Of a stretch of DNA of 64,000 nt, positions 19,600-28,000 are shown piece after piece. The stretch comes from Streptomyces justiciae. GTDB lineage: Bacteria > Actinomycetota > Actinomycetes > Streptomycetales > Streptomycetaceae. The DNA is taken from the NCBI RefSeq assembly GCF_015163075.1, contig NZ_JADDXU010000001.1, positions 434,001-498,000 of the forward strand, read 5' to 3'. Below the pieces are notes generated by a model. That model did no database searches and was not told where the DNA came from. It saw only the letters and a list, made by a program, of their open reading frames with translations. How positions within the stretch are numbered: position 1 is the first letter of the stretch; the number at the start of each line of letters is the position of its first letter. Both the position numbers and the translations under genes were made by a program.

Positions 19600-20667
19600 T
19601 CAGCTCGTGCGGAGGTACTCCGCCGGGGTCGGCGGCTTCGACTTCGCGGAGTCCTTGTCCAGTGTCGCCGACAGCCACTTGTCGTACGACGCCTGCCAGC
19701 CGTTCGCGGTGTCCTTGCGGTAGTCCGCCAGGATCTGGTTGACCCGGCGTACCAGATCGTCGGCCTTCAGGTTCATCGCCACGCCGTAGTACTCGGTCGT
19801 GAACGGGTCGCCCTTCAACTGCACCGTCGGGTCCTGGGCCGCCTGGCTTGCGGCGAGGGCGCCGTCCGTCACCACCGCGTCCACCTCGCCCAGTTGGAGC
19901 CGCACCAGGCAGTCCAGCTGGTTCGGCACCGGGTCGACGATCTTGGCCGTCGCGGGGAGCTTGCCCGCCTTCTGGTCCTCCGTCAGCGTGGTGTTCGCCG
20001 TCGAACCCTCCGCCGTGCAGATCCTCTTGCCGGCGAGCGTGTCGTCGTACCCCTTGATCGTCGAGGACTTGGGGGCGAGGACCTGCTGGCCGGTCTTGAA
20101 GTACGGGGCGGAGAACGCGACCTGGCCCAGCCGCGTGCAGTTGATGGTCATCGTGCGCACCACCATGTCGACCCGGCCCTCCTGGAGCGCCGGGATGCGC
20201 TGGTTGGTGGGGATCGCCTTGAACAGCACCGCGTTCGGGTCGCCGAGGATCTCCGCGGCGATCCGGTGCACCAGGTCGATGTCGAAGCCCTCCAGCTCGC
20301 CGCTGGTGCCGGCGTTGGGGTTGCGGTAGCCCCAGCGGTAGCTGTTCTGGTCCACGCCGACGATCAGCTTGCGCTTGTCGCCCTCGCGGGCCTTGATCTT
20401 CTTGATGGTGTCGCCGTCCGCACCCGACGGCGACAGCGTCTGCTTCTCCGGGGCCTTCTTGATCTGCGGGTCCTGGCAGGGGTCGTCCTCGGCCCGCGCC
20501 TGGCTGCCGTGGGCCACGCCCTGGCCGCCGGTGCCGGTGCCGTCGGCGCCCTTCGACTGCGTCAGCGGCAGGAGCAGCACGAACGCGAGCGCGAGGGCGC
20601 AGACCACCGCCATCGCGGCCACACCGCCCCAGCCCTTCAGACCGGCCCGTACACGTCGTATGTTCAT
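19600..20667 (-). CDS. glnH: GlnH-like amino-acid-binding protein of the PknG pathway
   Basis: A 355-residue family 3 periplasmic-type binding protein. A single N-terminal hydrophobic segment (about residues 16-36, VAAMAVVCALALAFVLLLP) precedes the binding domain, which carries LIVGVDQNSYRWGYRNP, GFDIDLVHRIA and the Arg/Asp-bearing RVDMVVRTMTI. The family binds Glu, Asp or Gln. No lipobox is visible, so it is probably held by an uncleaved membrane anchor rather than a lipid, unlike mycobacterial GlnH. Start ATG 20667 has AGGGGGCG upstream and lies 14 nt after the sensor gene. No amino-acid permease or ATPase gene is adjacent, which fits a sensing rather than a transport role. Confidence 0.87.
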   Translation of the reverse strand: MNIRRVRAGLKGWGGVAAMAVVCALALAFVLLLPLTQSKGADGTGTGGQGVAHGSQARAEDDPCQDPQIKKAPEKQTLSPSGADGDTIKKIKAREGDKRKLIVGVDQNSYRWGYRNPNAGTSGELEGFDIDLVHRIAAEILGDPNAVLFKAIPTNQRIPALQEGRVDMVVRTMTINCTRLGQVAFSAPYFKTGQQVLAPKSSTIKGYDDTLAGKRICTAEGSTANTTLTEDQKAGKLPATAKIVDPVPNQLDCLVRLQLGEVDAVVTDGALAASQAAQDPTVQLKGDPFTTEYYGVAMNLKADDLVRRVNQILADYRKDTANGWQASYDKWLSATLDKDSAKSKPPTPAEYLRTS

Positions 20668-20681
20668 CGTCACGCCCCCTT

Positions 20682-22166
20682 TCACCGGTACTCCGACAGC
20701 CTGCGGCCGATGCCGAGGACCGCGCCCGCCGCGCCCAGGACGGCGAGGACGGCCGCGCCCACCGGCAGGCCCGTCATCGCGTCCAGGCCGCCGCCGGCCG
20801 CCTGCTCGAACTCGGCCTCCTCGTGCCCGATCGCCGTGGCGAGGTTGTCGTCGACGCTGTCGAAGCACTCGCCCGTCGCGTTCTCGGGGCCGATGACCCG
20901 GTTCAGGGCCGCCTCGTAGTTGCCGTTGTCGTCCTCGTCGCGGGCCGCGCCGTGGCGCTTCTGCCACTCCGTCATGTTGCCCTGGGCCGCGGTGACCGGC
21001 TTCTCGCCATCGCTGTCGTCGGCGAGCTTCGCCGCTTCGGCCAGGCCCGCGCCGAGGGTCTTCATGTCCTTCTGGAAGTCGTAGTCGTAGGCGTCGCGTG
21101 TCTGTTCCACGCCGTCGGCGTCCTTCACCGTCACCGTCTCGGCGCCGCGGGCGACCAGGGTGAGGTTCTCGTTGCCGCGCGCCTTCAAGGAGGCGATGCG
21201 GGCGTCGTGCAGGACGTTGAGGGAGCGGACGCCGTGGTCGTAGGAGTCGTTCAGGCCCGCGCGCGCGACGGTGTGACCGACGACGAGCCACAGCAGCACG
21301 ACCGTCGCGGTGGCCGTCGCCGCGACCAGGCCGTGGTTCATGACCCGGTTGGTGCGCCGGTAGTTGCGGTGCTGGGCCCAGGCGAGCGCGGCGAGGACCA
21401 CGACGCCGAGGGCTATCGCCGCCCACGGGTACGGCGTCGCGTCGTCGTAGTCGGAACGGAGGCGTTCGTTCTCGCTCGTGTACAGGTCCTCCGCCGCCGG
21501 GAGCATCTCGTTCTGCATCTTCTCGTTGGCGTAGCGCAGATACGCGCCGCCGACCGGGAAGCCCTGGCGGTTGTAGGTGCGGGCACGCTCCACCAGGCCC
21601 TTGTACTCCGGCAGCAGACGGTTGAGCTTCGTGACCGTCGCCGCGGCCGGGGAGTCGGGGTCCGAGTTCGCTGCGGCCTTGACGAGGCCCGCGGCCGCCT
21701 TGTCGATGTCCTTCTCGTACCGGTCGCGGGACGTCGCCGTCTCCTGGCCGCCGGCAAGGAAGCCGCTGGAGGCGGCGGTGTTGGCGTCGGCGAGGCTGCG
21801 GTAGATGTCGGCGGCGGCGCTGCTGAGCGGCTGGCTCTTGTTGAGGACGTCGTCGGCGGCGGCCGCGCGGTCGGTCGTCTGCCAGGCCGTGACGGCGCCG
21901 AACGCGATGACCAGGGCGGCGAGGAAGGCGCCGATGATGCGGAGCCGGCCGGGTTCGGTGGTGGCCGCGTGGCGCAGGCGGTCGACGCCCTCGGCGAACG
22001 CGGTACGGCGGGGTTCGCTGGGCGCGGGCGCGGGCGCGTTGGTGGAGGCGGTGGCCGGGGTGGGGGTGCCGTTCGCCTGGAGGCCCGGTTGGGGTGGTAC
22101 GGCCGGCATCGTGGGCATGCCGACGTCCGGTGGTGGTGCCGCGCTGCTTTTCGGCGGGTGTGTCAC
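20682..22166 (-). CDS. glnX: GlnX-like four-helix membrane sensor
   Basis: 494 residues. A Pro/Ala-rich cytoplasmic N-terminus (to about 70) is followed by four membrane helices at about 76-94, 247-264, 278-300 and 466-486. This leaves two extracytoplasmic helical regions of about 150 and 165 residues and a very short cytoplasmic loop (HRNYRRTNRVMNHG). This is the layout described for GlnX in mycobacteria, which relays amino-acid binding by GlnH to PknG. The start is GTG 22166 with GGGGGAGG 6 nt upstream. It is the first gene of the seven-gene operon; the 389 nt ahead of it must hold the promoter. Assignment rests on topology and on the adjacent glnH and pknG. Confidence 0.8.
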   Translation of the reverse strand: MTHPPKSSAAPPPDVGMPTMPAVPPQPGLQANGTPTPATASTNAPAPAPSEPRRTAFAEGVDRLRHAATTEPGRLRIIGAFLAALVIAFGAVTAWQTTDRAAAADDVLNKSQPLSSAAADIYRSLADANTAASSGFLAGGQETATSRDRYEKDIDKAAAGLVKAAANSDPDSPAAATVTKLNRLLPEYKGLVERARTYNRQGFPVGGAYLRYANEKMQNEMLPAAEDLYTSENERLRSDYDDATPYPWAAIALGVVVLAALAWAQHRNYRRTNRVMNHGLVAATATATVVLLWLVVGHTVARAGLNDSYDHGVRSLNVLHDARIASLKARGNENLTLVARGAETVTVKDADGVEQTRDAYDYDFQKDMKTLGAGLAEAAKLADDSDGEKPVTAAQGNMTEWQKRHGAARDEDDNGNYEAALNRVIGPENATGECFDSVDDNLATAIGHEEAEFEQAAGGGLDAMTGLPVGAAVLAVLGAAGAVLGIGRRLSEYR

Positions 22167-22410
22167 TGTTGACCTCCCCCATGGTCATCTGTCGCCGCAA
22201 GTATCGCTGCCGGGACCGACAATGCGCACCGGCCTTCACTGGATCTTGATCGGATCGCAGCGTGTATGCCGGTTTCCCGGCGCAACACAACGCCCCGCAC
22301 CACCCCCTGCCCAATCACACGCGGGGGGAATCTGTTCGGTTCCCGGTTCGGGCGTTCGGTGGGGGTTCGCGTCTTGCGTGGTGTGGTGCGTTGGGGGTCG
22401 GGGCCGCGCC

Positions 22411-22501
22411 GGGGGGTGTCCGTCCTCGGAACGGCGCGGAATCGGGCGTTCAGATAAGGCGCCCGTGTTGACGCGCCAACCGCTGCGGGCGGACACCCCC
22501 C
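22411..22501. repeat. Nested inverted-repeat element (three stacked stems)
   Basis: Arms GGGGGGTGTCCG (22411-22422) and CGGACACCCCCC (22490-22501) pair over 12 bp without mismatch. Inside, GGCGCG (22433-22438) pairs with CGCGCC (22472-22477), and CGGGCG (22443-22448) pairs with CGCCCG (22460-22465) around an 11-nt loop. The result is one long hairpin with two near-symmetric internal loops. It could be a structured transcript tail of the csn operon, a small mobile-element relic or an RNA motif. Confidence 0.75.
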
Positions 22502-22540
22502 GACACGTCCCCTTCCCGCCGTCGCGCGCTGCGGGGCCGT

Positions 22541-22554
22541 GGGGGTGCGCCCCC
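22541..22554 (-). terminator. Short GC hairpin after csnK
   Basis: GGGGG (22541-22545), loop TGCG, CCCCC (22550-22554), directly after the csnK stop at 22556. It has no U-tract; such GC-only hairpins are usual at Streptomyces gene ends. With the larger element at 22411-22501 it probably ends csn transcription. Confidence 0.45.
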
Positions 22555-22555
22555 G

Positions 22556-23521
22556 TCAGCGCTCGTAGTGGGCTCGTGTGCGTGCCTGGGCCGTGGGGGG
22601 TGCCTCTACGTCGTCCAAGCCCAGGAGTGCCGCTCCCAGTACCGGGCTTGCCGTGACCACTTGGGGTACGGCCTTGGGTGCGTGGGTGGCTAGCAAGTCC
22701 CTTATGCCGTGATCCAGTTGGGGGTGGCGTGCTGCCAGTACGCTGCCGCCCAGGAGTACCGGGGTCTCCTCCTCCAGGAGGTCCAGGCGGGTCAGGGCCA
22801 CCGTGGCCATCGCCACCACCTCTTCGGCCAGGCGGTCGATCAGGGCGCGGGCTGTGGGGTCGCCGTCGGCTGCCGTGGTGAAGAGGACCGGGGTGAGTTC
22901 GTGGCGGCGGGCGGGGGCTATGCGTTCCAGGTGCAGGGCCTCTATCAGGGCGTACATGGAGGGCAGGTCGAAGTGGGCGGGCAGTGTGCTGGACAGGGCT
23001 GTGGGGTCGCCTCGGCCGTCCTCTGCCCTTGCGGCGTGCCACAGGGCCTCCTCTGCGAGGCCCCAACCGCCGCCCCAGTCGCCTGAGATGCGGCCCAGTG
23101 CCGGAAAGCGGGCGGTGCGGCCGTCGGGGCGCATGCCTACGCAGTTGATGCCGGCGCCGCAGACCACGGCCACGCCGCGGGGTTCGGCGGCGCCGGCGCG
23201 GAGGATGGCGAAGGTGTCGTTGCGGACCGTGACGGTGGTGCCCCAGGTGCGGGCTTGGAGGGCCTCGGCCAGCTGGTCCTCCTCGAAAGGGAAGTCCGCG
23301 TTCGCCAGGCACGCTGAGATGTGGTCCGTGGTGGTTGCTCCGGCCCTGGTGAAGGCCTCCGTTACTGGCTTGGCCACTGTGTCCAGTGCTGCTTCGACGC
23401 CCGTCGTGTGGGGGCGGAAGCCGTCTCCTCTCGCCGTGGCCAGGACCGTTCCGTCGGGGGCCAGGACGGCTACGTCCGTCTTGCTGTTGCCCGCGTCTAT
23501 GGCGAGGACACGTGCGGTCAT
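22556..23521 (-). CDS. csnK: Sugar kinase CsnK (BadF/BcrA/N-acetylglucosamine-kinase fold)
   Basis: 321 residues of the ASKHA fold: phosphate-1 motif LAIDAGNSKTDVAV, an Asp-bearing VRNDTFAIL, phosphate-2 VAVVCGAGINCVG, and GDWGGGWGLAEEAL typical of the N-acetylglucosamine kinase branch. The ATG at 23521 overlaps the stop of csnH (ATGA); an in-frame start 6 nt upstream is less likely. As last gene of the csn operon it should phosphorylate glucosamine released from imported chitosan oligosaccharides. The csn names come from my memory of the S. coelicolor operon, in which the same six genes occur in the same order. Confidence 0.87.
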   Translation of the reverse strand: MTARVLAIDAGNSKTDVAVLAPDGTVLATARGDGFRPHTTGVEAALDTVAKPVTEAFTRAGATTTDHISACLANADFPFEEDQLAEALQARTWGTTVTVRNDTFAILRAGAAEPRGVAVVCGAGINCVGMRPDGRTARFPALGRISGDWGGGWGLAEEALWHAARAEDGRGDPTALSSTLPAHFDLPSMYALIEALHLERIAPARRHELTPVLFTTAADGDPTARALIDRLAEEVVAMATVALTRLDLLEEETPVLLGGSVLAARHPQLDHGIRDLLATHAPKAVPQVVTASPVLGAALLGLDDVEAPPTAQARTRAHYER

Positions 23522-24783
23522 GCCCACGCGAGATGCTCCCGGTTGTGTGCGATCAGTCGGTCGGTGAGGGCGTCGGCGTACTCGTACTGGGCGATCAGGG
23601 GGTGGGAGAGCAGGGCCTTGAAGACGCGGTTCCGGCCGCCGTGGAGGGCTGCTTCCAGGGCTAGGTGTTCGTAGGCCGTCACGTTGGAGATCAGGCCCGC
23701 GTAGAGGGGGTCCAAGGGGGCGACGGGGAGGGGGGTGGCGCCCTTCTGGCCCACCGCCGCCTGTACCTCGATCACCGCGTCGTCGGGGAGGAAGGGGAGC
23801 GTGCCGTTGTTGCGGGTGTTCACCACCTGGTACGGGTTTCCCGCGCCGGTGAGCAGGGCCGCGGCCAGGTCCACCGCCGCCTCCGAGTAGTACGCGCCGC
23901 CGCGCTTGGAGAGGAGCTCCGGCTTCTCGTCCAGGGTCGGGTCGGCGTAGAGCGACAGCAACTCGCGTTCCATTGCCGCTACTTCGGCCGCTCGGGAGGG
24001 CTTGGTGCGTAGTTCTCGTACGACCTCGTCATGGGCGTAGAAGTAGCGGAGGTAGTAGGAGGGGATCGCGTTGAGGTGGGTGAGGAGGGGGTGGGGGAGG
24101 TGGAGGTCCGCCGCTATCCCCTCGCCGTGGTGGGTCAGGAGGTCGGGGAGGACGTCTCTGCCTTCGGGGCCGCCGAGGCGTACCGCCGTTTCCCAGGTGA
24201 GGTGGTTGAGGCCCACGTGGTCCAGGTGGACCTCGGAGGGGGTGACGTCCAGCAGGGCCGCGAACTTGCGCTGGAAGCCGATCGCCACGTTGCACAGGCC
24301 CACCGCCTTGTGGCCCGCCTGGAGGAGGGCCCTCGTGACGATGCCCACCGGGTTGGTGAAGTCGATCAGCCAGGCTTCGGGGTTGGTGCGGCGGACCCGT
24401 TCCGCTATGTCCAGGACCACGGGGACCGTTCGGAGGGCCTTGGCCAGGCCGCCGGCGCCGGTCGTTTCCTGGCCTACGCAGCCGCATTCCAGGGGCCAGG
24501 TCTCGTCCTGTTCGCGGGCCGCCTGGCCGCCCACGCGGAGCTGGAGGAGCACTGCGTCTGCGCCGTCCACGGCCGCGTCCAGGTCGGAGGTGGTGGTGAT
24601 ACGGCCTTCGTGGTGCTGTCGGGTGAAGATGCGGCGGGCCAAGCCGCCTACAAGGTTCAGGCGTTCGGTCGACGGGTCGGTGAGGACGAGGTCGTCGATG
24701 GGGAGCGTGTCCCGCAAGCGGGCGAAGCCGTCGATGAGTTCGGGGGTGTAGGTCGAACCGCCGCCTACCACGGTGAGTTTCAT
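23518..24783 (-). CDS. csnH: GH4 family glycosidase CsnH (6-phospho-beta-glucosidase type)
   Basis: 421 residues. The N-terminus is the NAD-binding GGGSTYTPEL of GH4 enzymes; the metal-site Cys is in GLCNVAIGFQ and the His in HVGLNHLTW, and the conserved VNTRNNG lies near residue 325. GH4 enzymes cleave by an NAD- and Mn-dependent redox mechanism and act in the cytoplasm. In the csn operon it is expected to split imported glucosamine oligosaccharides. Start ATG 24783 has GAAGGG upstream and follows the permease stop after 2 nt. General databases would call it 6-phospho-beta-glucosidase, but no PTS is present here, so an unphosphorylated substrate is more likely. Confidence 0.9.
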   Translation of the reverse strand: MKLTVVGGGSTYTPELIDGFARLRDTLPIDDLVLTDPSTERLNLVGGLARRIFTRQHHEGRITTTSDLDAAVDGADAVLLQLRVGGQAAREQDETWPLECGCVGQETTGAGGLAKALRTVPVVLDIAERVRRTNPEAWLIDFTNPVGIVTRALLQAGHKAVGLCNVAIGFQRKFAALLDVTPSEVHLDHVGLNHLTWETAVRLGGPEGRDVLPDLLTHHGEGIAADLHLPHPLLTHLNAIPSYYLRYFYAHDEVVRELRTKPSRAAEVAAMERELLSLYADPTLDEKPELLSKRGGAYYSEAAVDLAAALLTGAGNPYQVVNTRNNGTLPFLPDDAVIEVQAAVGQKGATPLPVAPLDPLYAGLISNVTAYEHLALEAALHGGRNRVFKALLSHPLIAQYEYADALTDRLIAHNREHLAWA

Positions 24784-24785
24784 GG

Positions 24786-25679
24786 TCAGCCCTTCACTCC
24801 GGTGAGTGTCACGCCTTCGACGAACGCCTTCTGCGCGAAGAAGAACACGAGGATCACGGGGGCCATGACCAGCACGGTCGCGGCCATGGTCAGGTTCCAG
24901 TCGGTGTGGTGCATGCCCTTGAAGGACTCCAGGCCGTAGCTGAGGGTCCAGGCGTTCTGGTTCTCCGAGGCGTAGATCTGGGGGCCGAAGTAGTCGTTCC
25001 AGGCGTAGAAGAACTGGAAGAGGGCCACTGCGGCGATGCCCGGCTTCGCCATGGGGATGACGACTCGGAGGAGGGTGCGGAGGTCCCCGCAGCCGTCGAC
25101 CTTCGCCGCGTCCACGTACTCGTTCGGGATCGTCATCAGGAACTGGCGCAGCAGGAAGATCGAGAACGCGTCGCCGAACGCCATCGGGATGATCAGCGGC
25201 CACAGCGTGCCGGAGAGGTCCAGCTGCTTCGCCCAGAACAGGTACATCGGGATGATGACCACCTGCGGCGGCAGCATCATCATCGAGATCACCAGCATCA
25301 GGGAGAGGTTGCGGCCCCGGAAGCGGAACTTGGCGAGCGCGTACGCCACGGGGAGGGACGAGATGACCGTGAGCGCTGTGCCGGCGCCCGCGTAGAGCAG
25401 CGTGTTGCGCCACCAGGTGAGGAAGCCCGGGGTGTCGAAGACCCTTCGGTAGTTGCCCCATTCCCAGGTGTGCGGGATCAGGTCCCGGCTGAGGGCCTGG
25501 GTGTCGCTCATGAGGGAGGTCAGGAACACGAAGACGAAGGGGAGGGTGAAGAAGAGGGCGGCGGCGAGGCCGAGGGAGTGGACGGCGATCCATTCGAGGA
25601 GTGCTTTGCGGCGGGCCGTGCGTTCGGCGGGGGAGGCCGGTGCCTTCAACGGCGCGGGCCTGTCCAGTACTTGGGTCAT
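24786..25679 (-). CDS. csnG: Carbohydrate ABC transporter permease CsnG (MalG type)
   Basis: 297 residues with six predicted membrane helices, the first at about residues 34-54 (LGLAAALFFTLPFVFVFLTS). The EAA loop, which docks the ATPase, reads EYVDAAKVDGCGDLRTLLRV. It belongs to the MalG/CUT1 permease class. It lies 3 nt after the stop of the partner permease and is co-transcribed with it. No ATPase is encoded in the operon; in Streptomyces the shared MsiK ATPase usually serves such importers. Confidence 0.92.
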   Translation of the reverse strand: MTQVLDRPAPLKAPASPAERTARRKALLEWIAVHSLGLAAALFFTLPFVFVFLTSLMSDTQALSRDLIPHTWEWGNYRRVFDTPGFLTWWRNTLLYAGAGTALTVISSLPVAYALAKFRFRGRNLSLMLVISMMMLPPQVVIIPMYLFWAKQLDLSGTLWPLIIPMAFGDAFSIFLLRQFLMTIPNEYVDAAKVDGCGDLRTLLRVVIPMAKPGIAAVALFQFFYAWNDYFGPQIYASENQNAWTLSYGLESFKGMHHTDWNLTMAATVLVMAPVILVFFFAQKAFVEGVTLTGVKG

Positions 25680-25682
25680 CGG

Positions 25683-26624
25683 TCAGTCACCTGCCTGGAT
25701 CAGGCCGCCCCGGCGCCGCATCAGAAACGCGGTGAAGGCCATCGAGAGGGCGAACAGCACCAGGGCCACCACGCAGGCGGAGCCGTAGTCGAAGCGCTGG
25801 AAGCCGAGGTTGTAGACGAGTTGGGGGAGGGTGAGCGTGGACTTGTCCGGGTAGCCGGGCTCGAACTGGGTGCCGGCGCCCTGGATCACGCCCGAGGCGA
25901 CCTTCCCGGCGATCAGGGGCTGGGTGTAGTACTGCATCGTCTGGATCACGCCCGTGACGACCGCGAACATCACGATCGGGGAGATGTTGGGGAGCGTCAC
26001 GTAGCGGAAGCGTTGCCAGGCCGACGCCCCGTCCAACTCCGCTGCCTCGTACTGCTCTTGGGGTACGTCGAGCAGCGCGGCCATGAAGATGACCATCAGG
26101 TCGCCGATCCCCCACAGGGCGAGCAGGGTGAGGGCCGGCTTGGACCAGGTGGGGTCGTTGAACCAGCCCGGCGCCGGGATGCCGACCTTCTCCAGGATCG
26201 AGTTGACCGGACCCGTACCGGGGTTGAGGAGGAACGCGAAGGCCATCGTCGCCGCCACCGGCGGGGCCAAGTAGGGCAGGTAGAAGAGGGTGCGGAAGAC
26301 ACCCGTCCCCGTCTTGATCTTCGTGATCAGCAGGCCGATCCCGAGGCCGAACACGACCCGGAGACTGACCATCACCACGACCAGCCACAGGGTGTTGCGC
26401 AGGGCCGGCCAGAAGAAGGGGTAGTGCTCGAAGACGTAGGTCCAGTTCTGCGTGCCGCTCCACGTCGGCGGCCGGAAGCCGTCGTAGTGCATGAACGAGA
26501 AGTAGACCGTCGAGATCAGCGGGTACGCGAAGAAGACCGCGAAGCCGATCAGCCAGGGGGACATGAAGGCGAGGGTGCGCAGCGCCGACCTGCGGCGCTT
26601 CGACGCCAACGTAAGGGTGCTCAT
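25683..26624 (-). CDS. csnF: Carbohydrate ABC transporter permease CsnF (MalF type)
   Basis: 313 residues, six membrane helices starting with FMSPWLIGFAVFFAYPLI (about 20-40). The EAA loop is EQYEAAELDGASAWQRFRYV. It is the MalF-type partner of CsnG in a CUT1 importer. Start ATG 26624 lies 2 nt after the stop of the binding-protein gene; the frame is open much further upstream but that part is antisense shadow of csnE. Substrate assigned from the operon: chitosan-derived glucosamine oligosaccharides. Confidence 0.92.
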   Translation of the reverse strand: MSTLTLASKRRRSALRTLAFMSPWLIGFAVFFAYPLISTVYFSFMHYDGFRPPTWSGTQNWTYVFEHYPFFWPALRNTLWLVVVMVSLRVVFGLGIGLLITKIKTGTGVFRTLFYLPYLAPPVAATMAFAFLLNPGTGPVNSILEKVGIPAPGWFNDPTWSKPALTLLALWGIGDLMVIFMAALLDVPQEQYEAAELDGASAWQRFRYVTLPNISPIVMFAVVTGVIQTMQYYTQPLIAGKVASGVIQGAGTQFEPGYPDKSTLTLPQLVYNLGFQRFDYGSACVVALVLFALSMAFTAFLMRRRGGLIQAGD

Positions 26625-26626
26625 CG

Positions 26627-27958
26627 CTACTTCGCCTGCGCGATGTCCGTGTCGATCTGCCGGGCCGCGTCCGCGAGGCCCTTGTCGAGGTCGGTGACCT
26701 TGCCGCTCTCGTAGGCGTAGCCGAGCTCCTGGATCGTGGTGAGGTACACGCCGCCGTTGACCGAGGACGGGGCGGTCGTCGAGTCCGGGTTCGCCGCGAT
26801 GTCCAGGAAGGTCTTGAAGCGCGGGTCGTACTCGAGCTTCGGGGACTTCAGGGCGGCCAGCGTGGAGGGCACGTTGTGGATGGCGTTGGAGAAGCCCACC
26901 ACCGCGTCCGTGTCCGTGGTGATGTACTTGACCAGCTCCCAGGCCGCGTTCTGCTTCTTGCTGGTGGCGGCGATGCCGGCGATCGTGCCGGTGATGTAGC
27001 CCTTGCCGTACTGGTCGGCCTGGTCGTCGGGGACGGGCAGCGGGGCGACGCCGATCTCGAAGCCGGGCTTGGCCTCCAGCGCCATGCCCAGACGCCATTC
27101 GCCGTCGAGCTGCATGGCGACCTGACCGGTGTGGAAGGGGTGCTTGGGACCCCACTCGTCGCCGAGCTTGGAACGGTACGTCTCCAGCTTGCGGTAGCCG
27201 CCGAGGGCGTCGACCAGCTTCTTCTGCACGGTGAAGGCGTCCGCGACGGCCGGGTCCGTCGCGATCGTCGACTTGCCGCTCTTGTCGAAGTACGTGGGCG
27301 AGAACTGGCCCAGGTAGTGCTCGGTCGTGGTCTCCCAGCCGTGGTAGTTCGGCATGAAGCCGAGCTGCTTGAAGCCGTCGCCCTGAGGGATCGTCAACTT
27401 CTTTGCGTCGGACTCGAATTCGGACCAGGTCTTCGGCGGGGCGCTGATGCCCGCCTTCTCGAAGGCCGTCTTGTTGTAGTAGAGGCCGTAGGCGTCGCCG
27501 AGGAGCGGGACCGAACAGCGGTCGCCGTCGAACTGGGTGTACTCGTTCATCGCCGCCGGGAAGGTCTTGTCCGGGTCGATGCCCGCCTTCTCGAAGAAGG
27601 GGTTGAGGTCGACCAGGGCACCGGAGGAACAGAACTTGCCGACGGCGTTGGTGGTGAACGACGAGATCACGTCGGGCGCCTTGGAACCGCCCGCCCGCAG
27701 CGCCTGGTTGATCTTGTCGTCGGTCATGTTGCCGACGACGTTGACGTGGATGTTGGGGTGCGCCTTCTCGAAACCGGCGACCAGCGTCTTCACGGCCTTC
27801 ACCTCGGAGTCCGCGCTCCAGGCGTGCCAGAAGTTGATGGTCGTCTCCTTGGAGGCGTCGTCGTCGGCGCCGGAGCTCGACTGGCCGGTACAGGCCGAGG
27901 TCAGGAGAGCGACGGAGGACAGCAGGGCAAAAGCCGTTATTCGGGCGCGCTTGGGCAT
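26627..27958 (-). CDS. csnE: Sugar-binding lipoprotein CsnE
   Basis: 443 residues. The signal peptide ends in the lipobox LLTSAC, giving an N-terminal lipidated Cys; an acidic Ser-rich linker follows, then a family 1 solute-binding domain (INFWHAWSADSE, FEKAHPNIHVNVV, ITGTIAGIAATSKKQ). It should capture the oligosaccharide outside the membrane and hand it to CsnFG. Start ATG 27958 is preceded by GGGAGA. The upstream csnR stop is 42 nt away on the same strand, so csnR and the transport genes probably form one transcript. Confidence 0.92.
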   Translation of the reverse strand: MPKRARITAFALLSSVALLTSACTGQSSSGADDDASKETTINFWHAWSADSEVKAVKTLVAGFEKAHPNIHVNVVGNMTDDKINQALRAGGSKAPDVISSFTTNAVGKFCSSGALVDLNPFFEKAGIDPDKTFPAAMNEYTQFDGDRCSVPLLGDAYGLYYNKTAFEKAGISAPPKTWSEFESDAKKLTIPQGDGFKQLGFMPNYHGWETTTEHYLGQFSPTYFDKSGKSTIATDPAVADAFTVQKKLVDALGGYRKLETYRSKLGDEWGPKHPFHTGQVAMQLDGEWRLGMALEAKPGFEIGVAPLPVPDDQADQYGKGYITGTIAGIAATSKKQNAAWELVKYITTDTDAVVGFSNAIHNVPSTLAALKSPKLEYDPRFKTFLDIAANPDSTTAPSSVNGGVYLTTIQELGYAYESGKVTDLDKGLADAARQIDTDIAQAK

Positions 27959-28000
27959 GGTGAGGTCTCCCTGGGGCGGGCAAGTGGGTGAGCGGAGGGG

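Larger units (their letters stand above)
22167..22555 (-). other. 389-nt intergenic region ahead of the glnX operon
   Basis: No gene is supported here. The part next to glnX (22167-22300) should hold the operon promoter, though I cannot pick a clear -10/-35 pair. The middle contains a strongly folded 91-nt inverted repeat (22411-22501, separate entry), and the end next to csnK has a small G5/C5 hairpin (22541-22554) directly after the csnK stop. Confidence 0.6.

Noticed and set aside
24906..26714. Plus-strand 602-codon frame opposite the csn permeases
   Set aside because: Gln/Glu/Arg-rich shadow of membrane-protein codons; no support.
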